Assembly (NCBI GenBank): GCA_036784855.1
Contig: JAZDSV010000018.1
Coordinates: 1-64,000, forward strand
DNA length: 64,000 nucleotides
From: Aphelidium insulamus
Lineage: Eukaryota > Aphelidiomycota > Aphelidea > Aphelidiaceae
Direction: 5' to 3'
Positions 46,041 through 56,219 of the stretch are shown piece by piece; within the stretch, counting starts at the first letter, position 1; the number at the start of each line of letters is the position of its first letter. Made by a program: the position numbers and the translations under genes. The notes beneath the pieces were generated by a model. That model did no database searches. It was not told the DNA's origin and worked only from the letters and a program-made list of their open reading frames with translations.

Positions 46041-48577
46041 ATGGAGGCCGCCAAAGCCGCCCAACTGAAAGGCATCGTGGAATTCACCGAGACGGACATT
46101 GGAGAGTCTGTGCAGGCTCGCAATGAGGCGCTGGGTATCGTTTTGTGACGCTGAGCCATGTCTGATACCACTTATACCACTTCTAACTCATACCTAGAGT
46201 CATTCCACAGCCTGGGCCCGCCAGATCTGGTGCACGTGCTGAAGCAGGAAAAGAACAAACCGGGCGGCCGTGAGCTGGGCAGCTACCACTTTGTGACGGG
46301 AGTGGATGCCTCATCGTCGGCATCGATGGCCGCGTACATGAACTCGCTCTGCTACCTGCTGGTGGGATGAAATGCGGTAAATCCACCCCGTTTTCTACTC
46401 CTGACACACGGTGTGTAGGAGCAGCCACAAGGCTGGTTCGGCGCATCCAAGCCGCCTCAATTTGCCATACGGACGGGTCTGTTCTGTTGCTGGAATGCAT
46501 TTGCCAACATGGACGTGCGCGTGGAAGTGCGAATACCCGGAGGCGTGGAGGCCTATGCCATCAGCCCTGCCCAGGATCACAAGTAGGACAAGTTGCCTGT
46601 TTTGTGAAAAACTAGCTGCATCTCACTTATGTTTAGGGTACCGGTCACCTCCGAGATGTGGCTAGAGACGTTCACGAGTGCCGTGCTCCGCTCGCTGGCC
46701 ACCGATTGTGACAGTCACATCTACCCGTCCACGGCGCACTCACACTCGCACCAGTCGGCCGCGTTTGTCAACAATTTGTCGATGCAGCTCGGCATACGCG
46801 CCGTCTGCCCCTTCCTGTCCGTGGAGGATGAGGCGAGGTTTTTGGAGGCCGCCGCCGCCGTCTTCCACAAAGGTATGGTGTTCTTTATACTTAACGTCAT
46901 TGACATACAGGCTGGGAGCTGGGTACCGAGTTCGACAACCAGACACCCACCCTGACCAATAATCATATGGCGCGCATACTGTCTCGTTACTTTTCGCTCT
47001 CTGGGCGGCACCGCACCGCCATCGACTTTTACTCGGCCCTGATCAAGGTGGACCCAGAAATCGGCGCGCTGATGTATCCGAGTCTGGTGGCACTTGGTCA
47101 AGAGTCTGCCGCGGTGAAACTGTTGAACCGCTGTATCATTGAACTGCCGCTCAAGTCATCCGCGCTACTGACAAGTCAGGCCGCACTTTTGTGCAGCAAA
47201 CAGCGTCACGATCTGGCATTGAAAGCCGCCCTGTTTGCCGTGGAGGCTAATCCGACGGATGCCACCGGCTGGCTCCAGCTGTGTGACATCTACTCTGAAC
47301 TGGGTCAGTTTTCATCGGCTCTTCTCTCGCTCAACAGTTGTCCCATGGTCTCTGCTTCACAAGGTATCCGATAATTAATGCATCATATCCAATATCTTTC
47401 CTTATTTACATATAGGCATATCCACATTTGCCAGTGATCACACCAGACGAACTCGGTATGGCGGCATGTACGCCAACTTTCTGGATGTGATCAGACGGAT
47501 TCCGGTGGCGGCGCATCGCAACTACCCGGTCAACAACCTTGCCGTAGTCCCTGCCGAGATCCACGATCACCTGCAGCAGATGGCTTCCTCGTCAACCTCG
47601 CTGGCAACTGGTGGCGGGCAGGCGGGATCCGTGGCACAGCTAATGCAGGACCCGATAGTATTTTTCGCCGGATCTGTCGGACATCGGGACACTTGCGACG
47701 CGTCGTTGTTTCGGCTGCAATCTCCGCTATTGAGAGAAGCGCTGGCAGAAGCCTACCGAACGCTCACCAGACTGGTGGCCAAGATTGGGTGGGACCAGCT
47801 GCTGCAAGTGCGCAGCGAGGCGTTTGTCATGGAGGACGAGTATGCGCAGGCAAAGTCGAAAGCAGCCGAGTCGACCGCTTCTGCCAACAAAGAAAACGGG
47901 CACCCATCCACGCTTCCACAGCAGCCATGGCACGGGTCGTCCCAGCTGACTGTGGGAATGTTTGACCGGAAGCGACTCTGTGAGCGGTGGCTCGATACGC
48001 TTATTAATCTGCTCTATGAGGTAAAATATTTCAGGAAATATAAGTTGACATATTAAACCACTCATAGGACCTCCGAGTGTACACAATATTCAAGGCCGAC
48101 TTTCAGCAGCAGCAATCACAGCGGCATACATACAGTCGCACCCCACTCGAATGGGAGCTGCTGGGTGATCTGTGCCGGCGGCTGCACCACGATGACGAAG
48201 CACGGACCTGCTACCAGTTCCACGTGGAACAGCGGTACAGCTTCCGCATCTGGTACAAGCTGCTTACGCTGTACATGACGGAGGCGAAACCAACTCAACT
48301 CTTGACCGCCTGCGAGAAACTTGTCAGCACGCTGGATCGCTGGAAGGGCGGAGAAGTCTCGGTAGGATATCTGTTGTTGATAAAGAGCTATCTACATACT
48401 TATTTACTCATACGCGTGCAGCACATCACGTCACCCATCGCTGGCGCCATGTTCAAGCTGGCCAAAGTGTATGGCGCTGATGTCACCAAGTCTCACATTG
48501 TCGGCATGAAGATGAACAAACGCAACGAAACTGTCTTGCTGCAGATTCTCTCTGTAACGCTCAAGTTTATCGAATAG
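46041..48577 (+). CDS. ChAPs-family exomer subunit (BCH1/BUD7/CHS6-like)
   Basis: Eight exons (46041-46134, 46198-46361, 46419-46582, 46637-46872, 46911-47363, 47416-48020, 48068-48361, 48422-48577) give 721 residues. Diagnostic blocks are FHSLGPPDLVHVLKQEK, GSYHFVTGVDASSSASMAAY, NSLCYLL and GWFGASKPPQFAIRTGLFCC, then TPR-like helices (SALLTSQAALLCSKQRHDLA, AALFAVEANPTDATGWLQLC) and the C-terminal RTPLEWELLGDLCRRL, ending ETVLLQILSVTLKFIE. In yeast, ChAPs proteins with Chs5 form exomer, the trans-Golgi coat that exports selected cargo including chitin synthase Chs3. The family is essentially fungal, which supports the organism call. The second intron uses donor GTGGGA; no other donor keeps the conserved LCYLL-EQPQGWFG join. 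Confidence 0.9.
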
Positions 48578-48681
48578 AGCTGTATGTTTAAGAACAAATG
48601 AATTTACAGCTTAAAGTATTTAGAGCATTATATTTAAATACATGCGATTTATCAGCTTAACACTGAGTCATACAGACGGCA

Positions 48682-50310
48682 ATGACGGCGCAGCGCACAT
48701 CCGCACTGACGACGGCGATATTCGTGGCTTACGGCGCGCTGAAGGCATGCAAACCATCGGAACCCTTCCTCACCCCGTACCTCATCAACAACAAGCACCT
48801 TTCCAAGGCCGAGGTAAATAATGAGGTCTACCCCCTGTTCACGTACGCGTACTTTCTGGCGCTGCCACTGCTGCCGTTGCTGGCCCGCCGCTTTGGCTAT
48901 CGACGCGTGATATATGTATTTGAGGACCTGTCGCTGCTGGCCACGCGGTGTGTATGCGGTGTATAGTACTATTATCCATGACGCGCCCAATGACACGGTG
49001 CACGCGCGGCGGCAGATTTATACTGATATTCGGCATGGGGCTGTTGTGGATGCAGTCCACGCAGATAACATTTGCACTGGTGGTGGCGGCGCAAATCGTC
49101 TACTTTTCATATGGATATCGCGTGTTCAGCCCTCAAGAGCACCAAAAGATGACGTCGTTGACGCGTGCCGGCGTCCTGCTGGGTCACTGTGTTGGCGGTG
49201 TACTCGGACAGGTGTTGGTGTCGGTGGTGCAGGTGGATCTGGTCGTCCTGTTCTACATATCGGCCACCATGGTGTCGCTGGCTGTTGTCGTGAGTCTGTT
49301 CTTTCCCTCTGGCAAGTACATCTACTGATATGGCTGTACATATCTCTCTCTCTCTCTCTCTCTGTATATATATATATATATTAATTGACATGGCAGACAG
49401 CGCCACGGACGCCAAACTGCAGGTCAATGTGGACCCGCTGGCGGACGAAAGCATGGACAGTGAAGCCCTAACAACAAGTGAACAGCAATCACTATTGGAC
49501 GGTGACGACGATATCTCGAGCGGTGTCTCTGCGGCAAACATAACTTCTACGCTTAAAGAGCCCGCCTCCTGGAAGACATACTTGTCCCAGTCAGGAATCC
49601 AGGTGTGGGCGCTGGCAAAGCACTTGAAACCAGTGTACTTGCCGGCATCCATTTACGCTCTGTCCACAATGCACCTGTACAACATGGAGTCGTATGCGTC
49701 CACTCTCTGGTACCATTTGTCCAACGGGCAAAAGGACAAGATGCTCAATGGGGCCGTGGATGCTGTATCGCGCACAGCTGCCGCCATTGGCACCCTGCTA
49801 GTTTGGTGGATACTGCGTCGTGGTAAGTGCACTCACTGATTATATTCTGCTCTAACACACGCATAACTGGCAGTTCCACAGGACACGGCCACTGTCACTA
49901 GAGCGCGCTACGTAATGTGCTTGGTGGCGTACGTGGCGCTGGTTGTGCCCGCATCATTCATCCACGCCATCACGGGCAATGTGTGGGTGGCGTTCGCAGC
50001 ATATGCATTTGTGCTTGGTGGGTGCGGTGTGGTGACATCGGCCACGGCTGCCGAGCTCTGTGAACAGGTTCGCCTGCTGCCTGACCGTCTGGCTAAAGGT
50101 GGCACCAATGGCAGCAACAAGACTAGCAACAAGGGAGACTACGTGGTGGCGCTGGGGTCGTCCACATTCTTGGCACTGGGCATGCAAAGCGTAATGCAGA
50201 TTGCTGTCAGCGCCACCGACATGGGTCCCCAGGACCGGTTCTGGGTGTACTCGGCCGAGAGCGTGGTGGTGGCGGTACTCTCGGCCGTGGCCGTTGCCTT
50301 GCACCGATAA
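48682..50310 (+). CDS. SLC19-family transporter (folate/thiamine carrier type)
   Basis: Four exons (48682-48947, 49016-49315, 49401-49822, 49874-50310) give 474 residues. The N-terminus matches SLC19 carriers: KPSEPFLTPYL, EVNNEVYPLFTYAYF and RFGYRRVIYVFEDLSLL. Next come LLWMQSTQITFALVVAAQIV, YFSYGYRVF and MTSLTRAGVLLGH, and a polar central loop splits the hydrophobic helices into two groups (about 12 in all). Characterised members carry reduced folates or thiamine; the substrate is not predictable here. The junction after intron 2 is ambiguous: a GT donor at 49316 with acceptor at 49400 gives PSGNATDAK, while a GC donor (GCAAGT, 49312) with acceptor at 49396 gives PSDSATDAK. That intron contains TC and TA repeats. 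Confidence 0.82.
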
Positions 50311-50417
50311 CTATTATCTGTACACATGATATACACATAATACACAGCATCCCATCTAGCATCTATATATTCCTCTCTCTCTATATCTGTCTGTCTGTCT
50401 ATAGCGCCATAGCGTGT

Positions 50418-52117
50418 TTATGGACGCCATTCAATGCGGTCAATGCACAGTTTGGCAGCGGTAACAAGTTCGGCCTGGGCAGCGCGAATAACTTGTCGGA
50501 GGTGCGGCACAGAGCTCTGAAGGCGGCGCGATGTCGACGGGTCCTCGGCAACGTTGTGCAGTGTCTACACAGTGGGTTAATACTGTCATATGTAGGTGAT
50601 ACGGTTATATGTAGATGGCACCTTGATAGTGGCCATGAGACAGTCCAACTCCAGATCCAATTGCTCCGGCGTCATGGCCCCTGCTGCGTCGTAGAGCTGC
50701 TTCTTCACTGCATCGGCATCGGCAAACATGAGCGTCTCGCACGAGTACTGCAGCACTTGCTGCAGCGTGGCCAGCGACTCTGTGCGCCGCGATATGCGCA
50801 GTTTGCCCGGCACGGCCACTGTCAGCGCCATCAGCGCGTGAATGATCTGCCGCGACGTCTGGCGCTTGATGCATCTGAGACTCGGGACGGACGGCGGTGT
50901 TGCTGCGTGTATTGTTCACGCCCGTGGTGGTGGTTGCGGGTGGCAGCGACCGCTTGAGCAGGGAACATAGCACGCTCACCACGCCGCTCTTGACGGCCAT
51001 GGCAGTCAGGTGGCCATTGGACGCTACGAATAGAGTTACTACAGCCACACACACACACACACACACTCACGCACACCGTACCTGGCGGGTTGGACGCATT
51101 CAGCAGTTCGGCAAGCAGTTGCGCACAGCTGGACATGACGGCATTGCTCGGCACCGCCACGCCGTCTCCGCCAACATCATCACCGGTGTACGTGTCGGCA
51201 TCGTCGTCGTACCGGTTCACGACACGTGCCATGCCCAGACCGCGCAGACAAAAGTCCAGAATGCGCTCGCCGGCCGATGCGTCGGCGTAAACAGTCGCGG
51301 CCGGATCGCTGGCAATCAGGCAGGTGCAGATGGCAACTAGCTGTCCAAACTCTTCCTTGCCCGCTGCCGCCAGCAAGCTGGACATTCTCCCTGTCACGGT
51401 GTCAAAGAAGAGCGGTTCGTGCGTGAGCAGCTGTTGCGCCAGGCTGGGTTGGCCCGGGCCGCGTGTGGCCGTGACAAGCAAGTGCAAGACAATCTTGTTG
51501 ACTATCAGCGGCTCTTCGGTGCCGGCCACCTGGGCGACGTGTCAGTCAGTGTGCATGTGGATGGATACATTGTTCATGCAAACGTACCAGAAGTGTGGCA
51601 AGGCGCTTCAGCCACGGACCACTCTTGATGCTTTTGCTTCCCACGGCGTGCACTACACACATGTCTGTGTCAGCTGGAGGGCCTTGCTATCACGGTACAC
51701 CAGACTCGGACTCACGCGACAGTTGGTGCACGATATCGAGGACTGCGCGGTGCACAAATTTGGAGTCGGCGCCCTTGGCCGACTGCGCCATTCGTGTGTC
51801 CAGTGCTGTCAGTATGTCTGTATGTATTTCAGCCGCCTGTAAAGCACCTGTGCGCCCTACCCGACTTCAAGGCCTGCGCGACAAAGGTGCTGTCGTGCAA
51901 CTTTTCCGCCATACGGACCAGCGCGTGCTGATACACCTTTTCATCCTGGCTGGCCACCTGTTCAATCTGGCGGTTGAGACAGTTGGGACGAGACTTCGGA
52001 GAGAATCCTCACCAGTTGAGTTACGGCGCGATCACCGAACGCCGTGTACAGCTGGTACGGTGCTATTCCTGCGTGTGCCGCGTAGCTGCTCGGTACCGGC
52101 AGTGGCTGGGCGATCAT
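50418..52117 (-). CDS. RSPH14: RSPH14-like armadillo-repeat radial-spoke protein
   Basis: Eight exons (52117-52013, 51966-51861, 51817-51716, 51652-51588, 51529-51082, 51023-50920, 50858-50622, 50564-50418) give 437 residues. The N-terminus (PYQLYTAFGDRAVTQLIEQV, then KVYQHALVRMAEKLHDSTFV) resembles the start of radial spoke head 14, a flagellar armadillo protein. The C-terminus (LHNVAEDPSTSRRLQSSVPH, ending KLCIDRIEWRP) matches its characteristic IEW[KR]P end. Human RSPH14 is about 350 residues; the excess here is in loops with Asp/Thr/Gly-rich low complexity. Seven introns are needed, and two of their boundaries (around 50859-50919 and 51818-51860) are chosen to keep the frame. An X-box lies 66 bp upstream, as expected for a flagellar gene. 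Confidence 0.7.
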
Positions 52118-52182
52118 CCTTGAAATATTGTATAGACTTTAGCTTAATACACAGCTATATATATATATGTATATATATAAAC

Positions 52183-52197
52183 GTTGCTATGGACAAC
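52183..52197 (-). promoter_or_regulatory. RFX X-box upstream of the RSPH14-like gene
   Basis: GTTGCTATGGACAAC fits the X-box consensus RYYNYY-N(1-3)-RRNRAC as GTTGCT-ATG-GACAAC. It starts 66 bp upstream of the start codon at 52117. RFX factors bind this site to switch on ciliary genes in animals and probably in flagellated fungi. Confidence 0.7.
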
Positions 52198-52309
52198 CCG
52201 TTCCATAATATAAATATGTTGTATATAGGAATAACTCTTTATCGCTCTTTATTACGCGCCACAGACACGGCAGCTGCTTGAGCAAGCGCTCCGGCCAAAT
52301 GACGGATGA

Positions 52310-53506
52310 TTACGCAAGATTACTGTCAACGGGCGGCGCCACTTGGAACGACGACTGCACCGCCTCTTCAAACACTTCGGGCGTCAGGTCGGGCAGTGTC
52401 GGGTGCGCCGATGCAACAGTTGGCGGCGGAGGTGCCAGGCACTTTTCCGGCTGCACTGGCGCCATAGTAGAAGTTGTGCTGGTTTTTTCGACGGTGATGA
52501 TTGTTTCGGCGGTGGCGGGTTCCGTGGTGGCGGGCACGGCGTCGGTGGCAGTGGCGGCCAGCTGATCCTGCTTGTTCATGCACTCCACCACCACGGAGCT
52601 CTCGTCGTGGCTTTCATGTTCATGGCCGCGCATTTCAGCAATGCCGGTCGCGGTGCTCATGCAGACGCCGTGCACGCCGCGCGTCAAGTTGACCAGGTCC
52701 TCGATGCGGCGGTCCCGGCTGTACTGGCCCTCGGTAACATTCTGGATTTCGGACTCGATCGACACCATCCGCGTCTCCAGCAGGCCGATGCGGCGTGTGA
52801 CGGCCGCCGCGAACCGGTCCAACTTTCGTTCCACATTCTGAATGGCCATGGTCATGCGTTCCACGTACGTGTTGTCATCCGCCGACAGGAGTAGACTCCG
52901 CACACCGGGCTCGTTCGCCTCCGCGTGTATCAAATCCATCTCCGCCAGTCCGCCGTGCGGCGACGGGCCCATGGAGTTGGGCGGTGTGGGCGGCATGGAG
53001 TACAGCGAGGTCTTTATGCGCGGTGACTTGCCAATGTGACCCATCTTATCGCCAGCCATGTCCTCATCGTACTCTTCCTCCTCCATCGGCTCCTCCTCGT
53101 CGTACTCGTACACATTCTCGTCCGAGCTCTCTTCGCGGAAATTCACCGACGACTTGGTGGCCCGCGTGGCCCGCGGCATCGACACCCGCTTGCGACGGCT
53201 GTAGTCCGTCACAGACGCGTCGTCGTCGTCATCGTAGTCGTCGCGGTTGCGCGTCTTCTTTGGCTTGGGCACCGTGGCCAGCTTGTCCTCGTTCCAGTCG
53301 CAATCGCGCTCCTCGTGGTTCCAGCAGGCGGAGGTGCCCTTGCGGCGCGCCTTGCTCTCGGGCAACCCGCGGTCCAGCTTGAAGCTGAATGGGCAGCCGT
53401 TGATATGGAAGCGGCACAGCATGCGCTTCTCCCCGTTGCTGTCGTCCTCGAGGATGGGGCGGCGAAATGATTTCAGTCGGCGCGGCTTGAGTACGTCGCC
53501 TGACAT
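52310..53506 (-). CDS. Orphan protein with N-terminal Cys/His-rich segment and coiled coil
   Basis: A single exon of 398 residues. Residues 30-72 hold possible metal ligands (LCRFHINGCPFSFK, then SACWNHEERDCDWNED) after a basic start (KPRRLKSFRRP), which looks like a small zinc-binding or DNA-binding module I cannot name. Next come a very acidic stretch (YEYDEEEPMEEEEYDEDM), a helical or coiled region around 215-275 (VERMTMAIQNVERKLDRFAA, LETRMVSIESEIQNV) and a Thr/Pro/Ala-rich tail. A nuclear regulator is a guess from the composition. The reverse CCAAT core (ATTGG at 53721-53725) lies 215 bp upstream. Confidence 0.6.
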   Translation of the reverse strand: MSGDVLKPRRLKSFRRPILEDDSNGEKRMLCRFHINGCPFSFKLDRGLPESKARRKGTSACWNHEERDCDWNEDKLATVPKPKKTRNRDDYDDDDDASVTDYSRRKRVSMPRATRATKSSVNFREESSDENVYEYDEEEPMEEEEYDEDMAGDKMGHIGKSPRIKTSLYSMPPTPPNSMGPSPHGGLAEMDLIHAEANEPGVRSLLLSADDNTYVERMTMAIQNVERKLDRFAAAVTRRIGLLETRMVSIESEIQNVTEGQYSRDRRIEDLVNLTRGVHGVCMSTATGIAEMRGHEHESHDESSVVVECMNKQDQLAATATDAVPATTEPATAETIITVEKTSTTSTMAPVQPEKCLAPPPPTVASAHPTLPDLTPEVFEEAVQSSFQVAPPVDSNLA

Positions 53507-53857
53507 TGTGTATATAAGTGTGTGCGCTTGGCGGTGTGAGTGAGTGTGCGTGTGTGTGTTGCAGCCAGTCAGTCAGTCAGTCAGTCGGTCGGTATAGTAA
53601 CTGGTGACACAGAGCGAGAGGAGACAGAGGACGCGCGTTGTTCTGCCGGCGCGAATGTAAAAAGTGGCACCGCGGGGAAAAGCATTCAAAGTGGCTTTGG
53701 CTCTCCTGACAAGCAATTTGATTGGCTGTTGGCGCCATTGTTCGGCGCGCCGCAAACGTGGCCATCAATGAATTACATATGATATTCAAGACACAGCTTA
53801 TATAAGATTTCATCATTACATCATCAATTACATACATGTATGGTTATGGCACAACTT
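53507..53857. other. Intergenic region with CAGT repeats
   Basis: 351 bases between the orphan gene start and the NPHP4 3' end. It contains a GT-rich stretch, about five CAGT units (53566-53588) and a reverse CCAAT core at 53721-53725. No gene seen. Confidence 0.5.
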
Positions 53858-56188
53858 CTATTTGTATTTCAAGTTAATAAGCAAGCACTCTTCAACCTCA
53901 TTTCTCTCGTCCAATATCAATATCCAAGCAGCTGGTATCCTTTGTTGATTGTACCTTATTGTCAAATGGATATACTCGCTCTTCTTAGGACCGAGTTCCA
54001 ACAAGGCTTCTTTCACACATAGCACTTGATCGTTTGTTGATCTGACAGAGAAGCGGGCGCCAATATCGTACGGATTGGTGTACAAGATTCGCTGCAAATA
54101 TGTTAATGCGATTTATAATTCAAGGTGCATACCTTTTTTACAGTGTCATTGCGGGGAATGACTACGTCAAATTCCTTGGTCACCAGTGGTGACTCACACA
54201 AACACTTCACCATCCAGTTGCTGATCAGAATCGAGTTTGATTTATCTAAAATGTCAACACCAAGATTTTTTCAGGATTCTGCATCATACATAGCATCACT
54301 AACCGACAATGTTTAAAACGTATCGTCTTGTTCCTAGCTCGTTGGACTTGATGGTCATTGGCAATTCGGACATTGCGTGTGCCGGTAGCAAGTAATCGTT
54401 TGCTGATATGGATAGCTCAGGTGAACTCGAGTAAAATGAAACGGGCATTGATCGATCATTTGGTTCTTTAAGGACCAGCGTTGCCCCCTTCTCAACGCCC
54501 AAAGTTGTCACTGCGTCAAAACGTTGAAGAGTATGAACGAAAAATCTCCAGACACACTCCAGCTTGGTGTGATAGACGTCGGTGAAAAATAGAACGTAAA
54601 AGATATCGGCCTTGCTGCTTGACATGCCGCATCGATACTTAATATTGACCTTGATAACATTTGAATTCGGTTCCTGGGTCTATTAGATCATTTAAGAACA
54701 TGGAACATTAACATACATTTTCGTTGCTTATTTGACATATCGCGCTCGAATGGCTGCATCTTGTATACAATGCTTCAGAGTTCGCTGATCGATCAAGTGA
54801 AAGCGCTTTTCGAAAATATTCGTTCTCCGATTGATAGTAGCGCAGGGTCCGGTCCGCGCGCCGATTCACATCGTTTTTTGCACAAACCTGAAGTATGGCG
54901 GCAACCCGCTTGGTCATAGTATTTACGAACGAAACCTACAACGCGAGTTATATCACTATTTACAAGGCCGTGAACATACCGTTGTTGTACAGACTTTACC
55001 GCCCAGATCATCGGGTAACGTCCAGCTCTGGTACACAAACGGAACAGTTATGGACTCTCCTCCTTGCAGCCACACTTGAGAGTAGCTTCCACCAGGCTTA
55101 ATAGCAACAAGTTCTTCTTCTACTGAACCACCCAAGATACCGTGAGTCGCCTTAAGATGTTTCCATTCCTTCACATCGGAAACCAGTCTCAACTGACCAG
55201 GCTCAATTCGTATTTCAAAAGTCTGATCGATCGAAAACGTGTTTGTAAACTTGAATTCGAAAAAGTATGCTTCGCCATATTGTGCAATAAATTCATGCGT
55301 GGTGGTGATATGCTTGCGATGTATACCGCTTAGTTGTGCAGTTTTTTGCCTAAAATTGCTATTGACATTATGCGATCAGCATCACTGACCTTTCGCGAAG
55401 TATTTTGGTGACAGATAATTCCCTTGCTGATTTCTGTCGCTCCCTGCCATGCTCCATGTAATCTAATTTCTGATGTACATCTTTTATGCTCTTGTCACGT
55501 TCAGCAAATTCTGCAGTTTGCGTTTCAATTGCAGAGATTAGACTGGTGTCCGTCGCCGAGATCTGCGAAATCAGTTCTAAATGATACTTGAATAAACAAA
55601 CCTTGGACGCAAGCACAGCTACGCCAGCTTCGACCCCATGTTGCCGATTCTCGATTAACTGATCAGTGTAGTCCAGCAGCGAATAATTAGTTCGTGGCTT
55701 GAAACTCGATCTCAAGCGCTCCCAAATTATCGGCGACCTCTTTGATTCCGAGGTCCAGCTCGTCAATCCTTGAACAGCCACTCCACCAGAAAGCTCCTTT
55801 GGAAGGGTAAAATAATCAGCTTTACGAAACTGGTGAGAAAGTCTGAGGTGGAGCTGACCGATTACTTGTTTGGCATCGCCTAGCGTAGGAGTAGTTGGAT
55901 TTGTTTCGTCAGAAAATGCGTCGCTCCAGTCGTATGCGGTGATATCGACATCTGCCACTGTGTTTATAAACGGCACATCCTCATTATCAATGACTTCGGG
56001 AAACAGTGCTAATAACGGCAATTGTGAACTTCCAATTGGGAAATGTGTCGTCGAGTTCCATATCTCGATATCCAACGTAGCTGTGAGAATGTGCTCCCAC
56101 AGATGTATCCGAGAATCCTTATCAATTACACTGTTGCCAGTCAGAAATCGAAAGTGCAAACCGGGCGCTACGTGATGTTTAAGTAAAT

Positions 56189-56219
<31 letters not shown>

